From Deltaproteobacteria bacterium (lineage in GTDB: Bacteria; Myxococcota_A; Polyangia; Haliangiales; Haliangiaceae), in the NCBI GenBank assembly GCA_013813945.1, contig JACCQV010000264.1, forward strand, positions 1 through 8,771: DNA of 8,771 nt, given 5' to 3'. Of this stretch, positions 1-6,062 are shown piece by piece. The position numbers and the translations under genes are program-made. Under the pieces are notes generated by a model. The model did no database searches, had not been told where the DNA came from, and worked only from the letters and a program-made list of their open reading frames with translations. Position 1 is the stretch's first letter; each line of letters begins with the position of its first letter.

Positions 1-146
1 GGATAGAAGTAGCCGTCGATCCCGACGGGGAACGGCGACTCGGTCAGCATCGTCCAGCGGCCGACGAACGACCACACGACGAGCAGCGCGAGCGCGGCAC
101 CGACGCCCACGCCGGGCAGCCACGCCGGCACCCTGCGCTCTTGCAC
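1..146 (-). CDS. N-terminus of an unidentified inner-membrane protein (partial)
   Basis: The gene runs off the left edge of the window; 48 codons are visible from a GTG start at 146-144. The peptide begins with a short basic stretch (QERR), then has one hydrophobic segment at about residues 9-29, then a loop ending in PVGIDGYFYP. The third codon position is almost always G or C, as in real genes of this window. An acidic DGYFY loop right after the first helix resembles the first periplasmic loop of GT-C type glycosyltransferases and related polytopic proteins, but that is only a resemblance and I do not name a family. It is divergent from queC, with only 14 bp between the two starts, so the promoters must overlap the partner gene. 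The start is uncertain because no clear ribosome-binding site precedes the GTG. Confidence 0.6.
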   Translation of the reverse strand, partial: MQERRVPAWLPGVGVGAALALLVVWSFVGRWTMLTESPFPVGIDGYFY

Positions 147-160
147 GTTAGGATGCTGCC

Positions 161-835
161 ATGCCTTCTGCCGTGGTGCTGCTCTCGGGCGGCCTCGACT
201 CGTCGACCGCGCTCGCCGTCGCCCGCGATGCCGGCTTCACCTGCTACGCGCTGACCGTGCGCTACGGCCAGCTCCACGAGGTCGAGCTTGCCGCCGCTCG
301 TCGCGTCGCGACCGCACTCGGGGCTGCCGATCACCGTGTCGTCGAGGTCGACCTGTCCCAGCTCGCGAGCTCCGCGCTGACCACGAAGGGCATCGCGGTT
401 CCCAAGGATCGCTCGCTCGCCGAGAACGGTGCGCCCGGCGATGTCCCGTCGACGTATGTCCCCGCGCGCAACACCCTGCTCCTGTCGCTCGCCCTCGCGT
501 GGGCCGAGACCCTCGGTGCCAAGGACCTGTTCGTCGGCGTCAACGTCCTCGATGCGAGCGGCTATCCCGACTGCCGGCCCGAGTTCGTGCGCGCGTTCGA
601 GGCGCTCGCCCAGGTCGCCACCCGCAGCGGCGGCTTCACCGTCCACGCGCCGCTGATCGAGCTCACGAAGGCCGGCATCATCGCGCTCGGCACCCGGCTC
701 GGCGTCGACTACGCGATCACCCACTCCTGCTACGACCCGATCGGCGATGCGGCATGCGGCCGGTGCGATGCGTGCGCGCTGCGCAAGAAGGGCTTCGCCG
801 AGGCAGGTGTCCCCGATCCCACGCGCTATGCGTAG
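161..835 (+). CDS. queC: 7-cyano-7-deazaguanine (preQ0) synthase QueC
   Basis: QueC is a cytosolic ATP-dependent enzyme that turns 7-carboxy-7-deazaguanine plus ammonia into preQ0, the last step before QueF reduction in queuosine tRNA modification. The 224-residue product has the usual length. It shows the N-type ATP pyrophosphatase P-loop SGGLDSST at residues 9-16, the YVPARNT family motif at 99-105, and the C-terminal zinc site with Cys190, Cys199, Cys202 and Cys205 in the pattern SCY...CGRCDAC followed by ALRKKGF. Every key residue is intact. The ATG at 161 is preceded by a ribosome-binding-like TAGGA at 149-153 with 7-nt spacing, and the protein starts directly at the beta strand leading into the P-loop, so this start is well supported. 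No queD, queE or queF is in the window; the gene stands next to unrelated genes, with the MshEN protein 15 bp downstream. Confidence 0.96.
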   Translation: MPSAVVLLSGGLDSSTALAVARDAGFTCYALTVRYGQLHEVELAAARRVATALGAADHRVVEVDLSQLASSALTTKGIAVPKDRSLAENGAPGDVPSTYVPARNTLLLSLALAWAETLGAKDLFVGVNVLDASGYPDCRPEFVRAFEALAQVATRSGGFTVHAPLIELTKAGIIALGTRLGVDYAITHSCYDPIGDAACGRCDACALRKKGFAEAGVPDPTRYA

Positions 836-850
836 TATGCTGCCTCCGCG

Positions 851-1957
851 ATGAAGCTCGGCACGCTGCTCCTGCGTAACGCCGCGATCGGGCTCTCGCA
901 GCTCGAGGGTGCGCTGCGCAACCAGGTGCTCTATGGCGGCCGCCTCGGCACCAACCTCGTCGAGCTCGGGTTCATCGATCTCGAGCTGCTCTCGACCTAC
1001 CTCGCCGAGCTCACCGGCTATCCGCTCGCGTCACCGAGGCAGCTCGACGAGGCCGACCTCGATCTTCTCGACAAGCTCGGCTCCGACGACGCGCACCGGC
1101 TTCGCGCGATCCCGCTCGGCGACCTCGGCAACACGCAGAGCCTGGCAGTCGCGATGGTCGATCCGACCGACGCGGTTGCGATTGGCGAGCTGGCGGCGAA
1201 GCTGGGTTCGAAGATCACGCCCTACGTGGTTCCCGAGCTCCGCGCGCTCTACTACCTCGAGAAGCTATTCGGTCAGCCGCGGCGTGCCCGGTTCGTCCGC
1301 TCCGGAACCGCGCCGAGCGACGGTGAGACCGAGCCCGTCGATGATCGCCGTCGCTCGCAGCCCGCGAAGGGCATGGTCCTTCCGCCCGCGTTCACGCTCG
1401 AGCCGCGGCGCCGCCGGACCTCGTCGCAGATGACGCTCAGCAGCGCAGGAGCCCCCGCGATCACCTACGGCGCGGCATGCGAGCGGATCGACACCGCGAC
1501 CCAGCGCGAGCAGATCGCCGACGCGATGGTCGAGTACGCCAAGGGCCGCTGCGACCTGCTGATCCTGTTCTTGATCCGCGATGGCAACGCATTGGGCTGG
1601 CGCGGCTATGTCGCACCTCCTGTCCGCAAGCGGAGTCAGATCGAGGAGCTCTCGCTCCCGCTCGGAGGCGCCTCGTCGCTGCAATCCGCGCACGACGCCG
1701 GCGAGTTGTTTCTCGGTGCGCCGCCCTCGGCCGCCAAGCCGGTCGAGACCCAGCTCTGGACCGCGCTCGCGGTCAGCCCGGAGCCGACGCACGTGCTCGT
1801 GGTCCCGATCCTGGTGAAGACCCGGGCGGTGAATCTGATCTACGTCCACACCCCAGCGGGTCCGCCGGCCGACGCGTTTGTCACCGAGCTCCGCGATCTC
1901 GCGCACCTGATCCAGGCGTCGTATCTGCGGCTGATCAAGCAAGCGCGCGGATCCTGA
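851..1957 (+). CDS. MshEN-domain protein with C-terminal GAF-like domain
   Basis: A 368-residue soluble protein. Residues 2-54 match the tandem 24 + 5 + 24 layout of MshEN domains (GspE/PilB N-terminal type), which are known c-di-GMP receptors: first repeat KLG..LL (2-25), five-residue spacer VLYGG, second repeat RLGTNLVELGFI (31-54). The first repeat has Lys for the usual Arg at position 1 and Ala11 for the usual Gly, so binding may be weaker. The domain continues to about residue 145 (MVDPTDAVAI at 102-111 is typical of this fold). A basic, Pro/Ser-rich linker spans about 145-200. Residues 205-365 look like a GAF-type sensor domain, an assignment from pattern rather than a strict motif. There is no Walker ATPase, so this is not a secretion motor itself. 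The family is common in Myxococcota. It follows queC by 15 bp and could be co-transcribed. No strong ribosome-binding site precedes the ATG. Confidence 0.85.
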   Translation: MKLGTLLLRNAAIGLSQLEGALRNQVLYGGRLGTNLVELGFIDLELLSTYLAELTGYPLASPRQLDEADLDLLDKLGSDDAHRLRAIPLGDLGNTQSLAVAMVDPTDAVAIGELAAKLGSKITPYVVPELRALYYLEKLFGQPRRARFVRSGTAPSDGETEPVDDRRRSQPAKGMVLPPAFTLEPRRRRTSSQMTLSSAGAPAITYGAACERIDTATQREQIADAMVEYAKGRCDLLILFLIRDGNALGWRGYVAPPVRKRSQIEELSLPLGGASSLQSAHDAGELFLGAPPSAAKPVETQLWTALAVSPEPTHVLVVPILVKTRAVNLIYVHTPAGPPADAFVTELRDLAHLIQASYLRLIKQARGS

Positions 1958-2130
1958 GCCTGCCCCCGGCGACTCCCGGATTCCGCTCCCGGACCCGCGT
2001 CCACCTCCCGGCCACGCTTCTCAGCCTTATTCTGTCTGCCCAACCGTTTGTTATTGTGCAGTAACTTGCTAGATCACGATCACCCGAGCGCGAACTTGAT
2101 CTTTCTTCGGGAACAGCGAAAGTCGGGCCT

Positions 2131-2241
2131 GTGAATACCCGAATGACCTACGCGAACCCGACCTGCAAGGTTGGTTTCGGAACGATTGCTGCTGCGCTTG
2201 CCGCCCTGTCGATGGCGGTCCTTGGTCACTTCTTTATCTGA
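2131..2241 (+). CDS. Possible 36-residue single-helix membrane peptide
   Basis: A short reading frame from GTG 2131 to TGA 2239-2241 encodes 36 residues; an ATG at 2143 would give 32. The N-terminal part is polar with two Arg, one Lys and one Cys (NTRMTYANPTCK). The rest, from VGF to the C-terminus HFFI, is a continuous hydrophobic stretch of about 23 residues, enough for one transmembrane helix with a positive N-terminal (inside) flank. It fills much of an otherwise empty AT-richer gap and ends 8 bp before the convergent lipoprotein gene. Against it: the third codon positions are less G/C-biased than in neighbouring genes, the ribosome-binding site is weak, and the same DNA forms a hairpin, so the region could instead be a structured RNA. 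No family recognised. Confidence 0.4.
   Translation: MNTRMTYANPTCKVGFGTIAAALAALSMAVLGHFFI
2153..2179 (+). other. Imperfect hairpin in the AT-richer gap
   Basis: The stem CCGACCT (2158-2164) and AGGTTGG (2168-2174) enclose a GCA triloop with one G-U pair. After one C/U mismatch, the stem continues with CGAA (2153-2156) against TTCG (2176-2179). That is 11 pairs in 27 bases. It is not followed by a T-run, so it is not a standard intrinsic terminator. It lies inside the possible short ORF and may be an RNA structural element or a dyad-symmetric protein site. Confidence 0.4.
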
Positions 2242-2249
2242 GCCGCTGA

Positions 2250-3197
2250 TCAATATGGACCGGGCAAGTCGTCGTTGCCGGGGTCCCAGCTCAGGGCCGG
2301 ACTCGCCATCGCGAGTGCGCTGCCATTGGCGGTGATCCGCACGGTGATCGGGTCGAAGTCGAGCCGCGCCCGATCGATCGCGGTGAACCGAACATACTCG
2401 TAGCGCGCCGCGCACCACATCGACGTGCCGCTCACTCGCCAGTCCCAGCACAGCCAGTCCGATTGCGGCGCGAACGCCCCGAAGAACGGGATCCCCGCCA
2501 TCGCGAACGGGCCGAAGCCGGCGCTGCCGTCCCACAGGTCCGCAAACCCATGGGCCGACGCGATGATCCGGTAGCTCGCCGAGGCGCGGCCGGGCAGCAC
2601 GCAGCGGATCGTGTTCGTCCCCGGCGTGATGCAGCTCGCGAGCGGTACTCCCGTCACGTCGTCGACGACCGTCAGCTTCCAGCGCGCCGCGGTCAGCGGC
2701 CCAAAGCTCGGCAGCTCACGGGCGAGCGGAGTCGCGGTCTCGCAGCGCGGGTCGTAGGTCGTGATGTTGTTCGACTCGCACAGCACGTGGTCGGTGAATG
2801 TCCCCCCGTTACGGAGCGTGTCGCTGACCAGGGTTCGCGTGTAGCTGCCGGTCGGCGGCGCGAGCTCGACCGACAGCTCGATGTCCTGGTCGGTGACCGT
2901 GACGAACTTCTGCTCGATGACGTCGATTCGCGTGCGTTCGGTCGGATCGAGGATGTCCCCGATCGGCGCGCCGGCCGCGAACGTCATGGCGAACAGCGAG
3001 CCGGCGGTCGTGGCCGCGCGCGGTGCATCGATCAGGAGCGGCGACGGGACCGCGGGTTCGTCGATCTCGCGGCCAACCGCAGGTTCCTCGAACGTCGGGC
3101 CAGCCGACGGCGGGGCGGGATCCTCGCCGGGGTCGACGACGACGCCGCAGGCAGCAGCGAGCATGAACAGGGCAGGCGCGAGGTTCGTCAGCTTCAT
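2250..3197 (-). CDS. Secreted lipoprotein of unknown function with three cysteine pairs
   Basis: A 315-residue product. It starts with a lipoprotein signal peptide, MKLTNLAPALFMLAAAC, with the lipobox AAAC and lipidated Cys17. It is therefore predicted to be exported and anchored to a membrane; Gly18 with no Asp at +2 favours the outer membrane by the Lol rule (known for Enterobacteria, uncertain here). Residues 20-60 form a Pro/Glu/Asp-rich linker. The rest looks like a beta-rich globular domain with six more cysteines spaced as three pairs (140/152, 189/199, 250/262), suggesting disulfides in the periplasm or outside the cell. An in-frame GTG at 3215 would add six residues, but ATG 3197 gives the canonical signal peptide and is preferred. 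No family recognised. It diverges from the small acidic protein at 3351 and converges on the possible short ORF. Confidence 0.82.
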   Translation of the reverse strand: MKLTNLAPALFMLAAACGVVVDPGEDPAPPSAGPTFEEPAVGREIDEPAVPSPLLIDAPRAATTAGSLFAMTFAAGAPIGDILDPTERTRIDVIEQKFVTVTDQDIELSVELAPPTGSYTRTLVSDTLRNGGTFTDHVLCESNNITTYDPRCETATPLARELPSFGPLTAARWKLTVVDDVTGVPLASCITPGTNTIRCVLPGRASASYRIIASAHGFADLWDGSAGFGPFAMAGIPFFGAFAPQSDWLCWDWRVSGTSMWCAARYEYVRFTAIDRARLDFDPITVRITANGSALAMASPALSWDPGNDDLPGPY

Positions 3198-3299
3198 GAG
3201 AGCCGCTATCGACACCGCCCACGAAGGGTTGCGTACGCTCCCGGGAGTCCCACGATTTCAGCCACGTACCCCGATAGCGAATCGCGGTCAGCACCAGTT
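3198..3299. promoter_or_regulatory. Divergent upstream region with palindromes
   Basis: This 100-bp stretch separates the lipoprotein gene from the plus-strand small gene and must carry the lipoprotein promoter. It holds two abutting perfect palindromes, GCGTACGC (3231-3238) and CTCCCGGGAG (3238-3247). They are bracketed by a perfect inverted repeat, CGCTATCG at 3204-3211 and CGATAGCG at 3272-3279. These could be operator sites for a dimeric regulator. In DNA this GC-rich, short GC palindromes also arise by chance. I could not pick out a convincing -35/-10 pair. Confidence 0.35.
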
Positions 3300-3350
3300 G
3301 TGAGCACCGTCGAGAAACGATTCGCGATCGACCCTGATAGACGGGTCGCC

Positions 3351-3578
3351 ATGATCGAGATCGAGGTTCGTGGTGGTGGGCAAGAGCCGCAGGCACTTGC
3401 GGAGCTGATTGCGTCGACGCTGCACGGGACGCAGGTCTCGGATGCGAGCGTGGTCGAGACCGGCAAGCTCGTGCGCGCCCAGCAAGAGGACGCGGAGATC
3501 AAGCGGCCGTCGCTGCACGACATGCAGACGATCAACTTCGAGACCATCGACGAAGACTGCGACTGGACCGACGTCTAG
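3351..3578 (+). CDS. Small acidic protein of unknown function
   Basis: A 75-residue product from ATG 3351. It is acidic, with far more Asp/Glu than Lys/Arg, and ends in a strongly acidic tail containing the gene's only cysteine (ETIDEDCDWTDV). The first part, MIEIEVRGGGQEPQALAELI, reads like a beta strand followed by a helix. There is no signal peptide or membrane segment, so it is probably cytosolic. An upstream in-frame GTG at 3300 would extend it to 92 residues, and that stretch has plausible codon use, so the start is open; ATG is preferred. A small hairpin (CGACCC 3329-3334 with GGGTCG 3343-3348) sits just before the ATG and would hide any ribosome-binding site. Its stop is 2 bp from the convergent cyclotransferase gene's stop. 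I recognise no family. Confidence 0.6.
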   Translation: MIEIEVRGGGQEPQALAELIASTLHGTQVSDASVVETGKLVRAQQEDAEIKRPSLHDMQTINFETIDEDCDWTDV

Positions 3579-3580
3579 AA

Positions 3581-4030
3581 CTACTGCTGCTCGGCCCAGT
3601 AGCGGAGCCAGTCCCCGTCGGGGATCAGCGTTCCGTGCTTCACCGCTGCCGGATCTGCGAGCGTGTAGATCCAGGTCCACACCATCTCGCCGCTCTCGAG
3701 CGTGACCTGTTTGATCACTCGCGCGAAGTCCTGACCCTCGTAGGCATCGAGCAGGCCGAACGTCGCCGGTAGCTCGGTCAGCCACACGACCTCGCCGTAG
3801 ACGGTGCCGCTCGGGTCAGCTTCGGAGAACCCGGGGTAGCCGAGCTGAAAGGCATAGATCGATCCGCTCGTGTGCGCCTTCGAGGTGCGCGTGATCTGGT
3901 TCGCGATCAGCGATCGCGCGGTCTGGCCCTGCCGCATCGTGCCGTACACGAACAGCCGATCGAGGACCTCGTGCGATCCCGTCGTCCGCTCTGCCTCGAG
4001 CGTGCCCGTGTGCCTCCGCCGCTGCGCCAC
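3581..4030 (-). CDS. Gamma-glutamylcyclotransferase-fold (AIG2/GGCT-like) protein
   Basis: A 149-residue cytosolic protein of the GGCT fold. Family members release 5-oxoproline from gamma-glutamyl amines, amino acids or peptides. The diagnostic substrate-binding strand RLFVYGTMRQGQ is at residues 25-36, YPGF at 65-68, and the catalytic glutamate is Glu98 in LDAYEG (94-99), followed by the expected RV at 104-105. All hallmarks are intact and the length is normal. The exact substrate cannot be told from sequence. The GTG at 4030 lies 8 bp after the cobT stop, so this is probably the last gene of the btuD-btuC-cobT transcript. The N-terminal 22 residues before the fold are basic and poorly constrained, so the true start could be further in. 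It converges on the small acidic protein with a 2-bp gap. Confidence 0.85.
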   Translation of the reverse strand: MAQRRRHTGTLEAERTTGSHEVLDRLFVYGTMRQGQTARSLIANQITRTSKAHTSGSIYAFQLGYPGFSEADPSGTVYGEVVWLTELPATFGLLDAYEGQDFARVIKQVTLESGEMVWTWIYTLADPAAVKHGTLIPDGDWLRYWAEQQ

Positions 4031-4038
4031 ACCTCGTT

Positions 4039-5007
4039 CTACCCCCGGGCGGCGAGCGCGGCCACTTGATCGAGCAACGGCAGCACCATGGCGGCTCCGG
4101 TCCCCTCGCCGTGGCCGAGCCCGACCTCGAACACCGGGGTCAGCCCGAGGTGCGCCAGGATCCGGGGCTGGGTGAAGGTCCCCGCATGGGCGGCCACGAG
4201 ATACCCGGTCACGTCGGGTGCGAGGGTGGCGGCGATCAAGGCCGCGGCGCCGGTCGCATAGCCGTCGATCACGACCGGGATGTTCGTCGATGCGGCCGCG
4301 AGGATCAGGCCGGCGAGCACCGCGGTGTCGGGGCCACCGAACGCGGCGAGGAGCTCGAGGCCCCCGGCGCCGGCAAGCTCTGCGCCGCGCGCGCCCGCGA
4401 GCTCGGCGACCTCATCGGAGAACCCGGTAGGCGGTGCACCGAGCGCGGCACCGAGCAGTGCCAGGGACGCGACGTCCGCGCCGACCCCGAGCGCGCCGAT
4501 CGCGAGGACATCGAGCCCGCCCTCGGTCAACGAGATCGCGAGTGCGATGCCGGCCTCGAGCCCGAGCGCTGCATCGATGATCGTCATCGCGGGCTCGCGC
4601 AGGAGGTTGCGACTCGGGCCGCGTCCGAGCGAGACCGCCATCGCCGGCATCGCGGCCGCCTCCTGTGCGCCGGCATCGACGACGACGATCGGCGTCCGGC
4701 TCGCCCGGGCGACCTGGGCCAGCGCCGCACTGCCATCGGCGATCGCGTGTGCCGCGACGATCGTGGGATGCGCGGCGCCGAGCGCGATGCCCGGATCCCC
4801 GACGCCATGATCTCCGCATACGACGACGATCGTCCGCCGCTCGGAGCGAATTCGCGCGGAGTGCTGCGCACCACCGACGGTGATCGCGAGCCGCTCGAGC
4901 ACCGGTGTGCCGGCGGCCGCGACGTGCAGCCGCGCGCCCTCGGCGTGTGCCGCCGATGCCGGCGTGATCGAATCGATCACGTGACGCAGCACGCGGGGAT
5001 CGCTCAC
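4039..5007 (-). CDS. cobT: Divergent CobT-type nicotinate-nucleotide phosphoribosyltransferase
   Basis: CobT moves ribose-phosphate from nicotinate mononucleotide to a lower-ligand base (typically dimethylbenzimidazole) to give the alpha-ribotide used in the nucleotide loop of cobamides. The 322-residue product is somewhat shorter than the usual 350. It keeps GDHGV (65-69), the DAG strand (111-113), RGPSRN (129-134, in place of the usual RG.GN), IDGY (247-250) and the catalytic segment GEGTGA (300-305) with Glu301 as presumed general base. Other hallmarks are altered: KPPGSLG is replaced by about AAAGTPV, GEMGIGNTT reads GALGVGADV (171-179), and HRSAEPG reads HAGTFTQ (274-280). The fold assignment is firm; activity and base preference are uncertain. 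The start GTG at 5007-5005 overlaps the permease stop by 4 bp (GTGA), indicating translational coupling. The gene context supports cobamide metabolism. Confidence 0.88.
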   Translation of the reverse strand: MSDPRVLRHVIDSITPASAAHAEGARLHVAAAGTPVLERLAITVGGAQHSARIRSERRTIVVVCGDHGVGDPGIALGAAHPTIVAAHAIADGSAALAQVARASRTPIVVVDAGAQEAAAMPAMAVSLGRGPSRNLLREPAMTIIDAALGLEAGIALAISLTEGGLDVLAIGALGVGADVASLALLGAALGAPPTGFSDEVAELAGARGAELAGAGGLELLAAFGGPDTAVLAGLILAAASTNIPVVIDGYATGAAALIAATLAPDVTGYLVAAHAGTFTQPRILAHLGLTPVFEVGLGHGEGTGAAMVLPLLDQVAALAARG

Positions 5008-6062
5008 GGCTTGCCCCACATCGCCGCGCGCCGCTTCTGCCCGACGAGGATCATCACGAAGAACGGGCCACCGAGCACCGCGGTCACCGCGCCGGTCGGC
5101 AGCTGTGCGGGCGCCGTCACCGTGCGGGCCAGCGTGTCGCAGATCATCAGCAGCACCGCGCCGCCGAACACCGACGCCGGGATCAGCACGCGGTGATCTG
5201 GGCCGAGCACCGCGCGCAGCGCATGCGGAACGATCAACCCGACAAACCCGATCGGCCCGGCCACCGCGATCGCCGCGCCGACGAGCAGCGACGACACGAT
5301 GAACACGACCGCCTGGGTGCGCGGAACCGCAACCCCGAGCGAGGCCGCGACCTCCGGTCCTGCTGCCAGCGCGTTGAGTGCGCGCGAGAACGCGATCAAC
5401 ACGCCGAGCCCGACCACGATCGGGATCGTCGCGTAGCCGACCGACGACAGCTGCATCGAGTCGAGCCCGCCCATCATCCAGCGCAGCATCCGGCTGACCT
5501 CCGAGAAGTCGCTCGTGTACTGGATCAGCACCGACGCCGCCGAACAGAACATCGACATCGTGACGCCGGCGAGGATCAGCGTCGCCGGAGGCAGACCGCG
5601 CCCGACGCGCGCGAGTTGCCACACGATCAGCAGCGTCGCTGTCGCGCCCAGCATCGCGGACGCTCCGACCCCCGCGCCGCCGAACTGGGCCTCGATCCCG
5701 AGCCGGATCGCGAGCACAGCCGCGAGCGACGAGCCCGACGAGATCCCGAGCGTGAACGGCTCGGCGAGCGGATTCCGCAGCAGCGCCTGCAGTGCACAGC
5801 CGGCGCCTGCGAGCGCGCCACCGACGAGCATCGCCGCGAGCACGCGCGGCATCCGGATCCAGAAGATCGTGTGAGCCTCGGTGCCCGGCGTGTAGGCGTC
5901 CATGCCGAGGAATTCGAGGTGCCGGCCACTGCGATCGAACGCGATGCCGATGTGTGGGACGAGCATCGCGAACACGATCGCGACCGTCATCGATGCGAGC
6001 ACCGCGAACGCGAGCCGCGACGCGGTCAGCCGGCCGCTCGTACCGGTGATGAACCCGCTCAT
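5004..6062 (-). CDS. btuC: FecCD/BtuC-family ABC transporter permease, probably for corrinoids
   Basis: A 352-residue polytopic inner-membrane protein, the normal size for type II importer permeases with about ten helices. After a first membrane helix (about 15-38) come the family blocks WIRMPRVLAAMLVGGALAGAG (68-88), LQALLRNPLAEPFTLGISSGSS (91-112), the ATPase-coupling region around 235-250, GPIGFVGLIVPHALR (269-283), and LPTGAVTAVLGGPFF (321-335). The substrate class (vitamin B12, iron-siderophore or heme) cannot be read from the permease alone. The cobT gene directly downstream and the BtuF-like binding protein nearby make cobalamin or another corrinoid most likely. The ATG at 6062-6060 overlaps the ATPase stop as ATGA, and its stop overlaps the cobT start as GTGA. 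The chain btuD-btuC-cobT is therefore tightly coupled. Confidence 0.9.
   Translation of the reverse strand: MSGFITGTSGRLTASRLAFAVLASMTVAIVFAMLVPHIGIAFDRSGRHLEFLGMDAYTPGTEAHTIFWIRMPRVLAAMLVGGALAGAGCALQALLRNPLAEPFTLGISSGSSLAAVLAIRLGIEAQFGGAGVGASAMLGATATLLIVWQLARVGRGLPPATLILAGVTMSMFCSAASVLIQYTSDFSEVSRMLRWMMGGLDSMQLSSVGYATIPIVVGLGVLIAFSRALNALAAGPEVAASLGVAVPRTQAVVFIVSSLLVGAAIAVAGPIGFVGLIVPHALRAVLGPDHRVLIPASVFGGAVLLMICDTLARTVTAPAQLPTGAVTAVLGGPFFVMILVGQKRRAAMWGKP

Larger units (their letters stand above)
1958..2249. other. AT-richer intergenic region
   Basis: About 290 bases between the MshEN gene and the convergent lipoprotein gene. Composition is clearly richer in A/T than the flanking genes, especially at 2030-2110 and 2180-2260. 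I see no long ORF with proper codon bias on either strand and no tRNA or riboswitch. It holds the possible short ORF at 2131-2241 and the hairpin at 2153-2179 listed separately. A loose promoter candidate lies at 2048-2075 (TTGTTA, 16 bp, TAGATC), but the -10 match is only 3 of 6 bases. Confidence 0.5.

Noticed and set aside
44..724. Minus-strand open frame opposite queC
   Set aside because: It is a shadow of queC, whose P-loop and zinc site are intact. Only the separate minus-strand frame ending at the GTG at 146 looks real.
1970..1995. TCCCGGA repeated twice after the MshEN gene
   Set aside because: It is a 7-bp direct repeat in GC-rich sequence, with no hairpin or T-run, and is not distinguishable from chance.
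2463..3578. Long open frame on the plus strand opposite the lipoprotein gene
   Set aside because: Its translation is Arg-rich low-complexity shadow sequence. The minus strand has a proper lipobox, cysteine pattern and codon bias. Only the last part, from 3351 (or 3300), is protein-like.
3581..3602. Inverted repeat CTACTG...CAGTAG at the convergent junction as a terminator
   Set aside because: The stem is only 6 bp with a 10-nt loop, has no T-run, and lies inside the cyclotransferase coding sequence.
5008..5622. Upstream extension of cobT to a 527-residue protein
   Set aside because: The extra 205 residues are out-of-frame btuC sequence. The GTG at 5007 overlapping the btuC stop gives a normal CobT N-terminus.
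5925..5931. GCCACTG on the plus strand, the same letters as part of a cobalamin riboswitch core
   Set aside because: It lies inside the btuC coding sequence, on the opposite strand, with no accompanying B12 box or leader position. A 7-base match is expected by chance.
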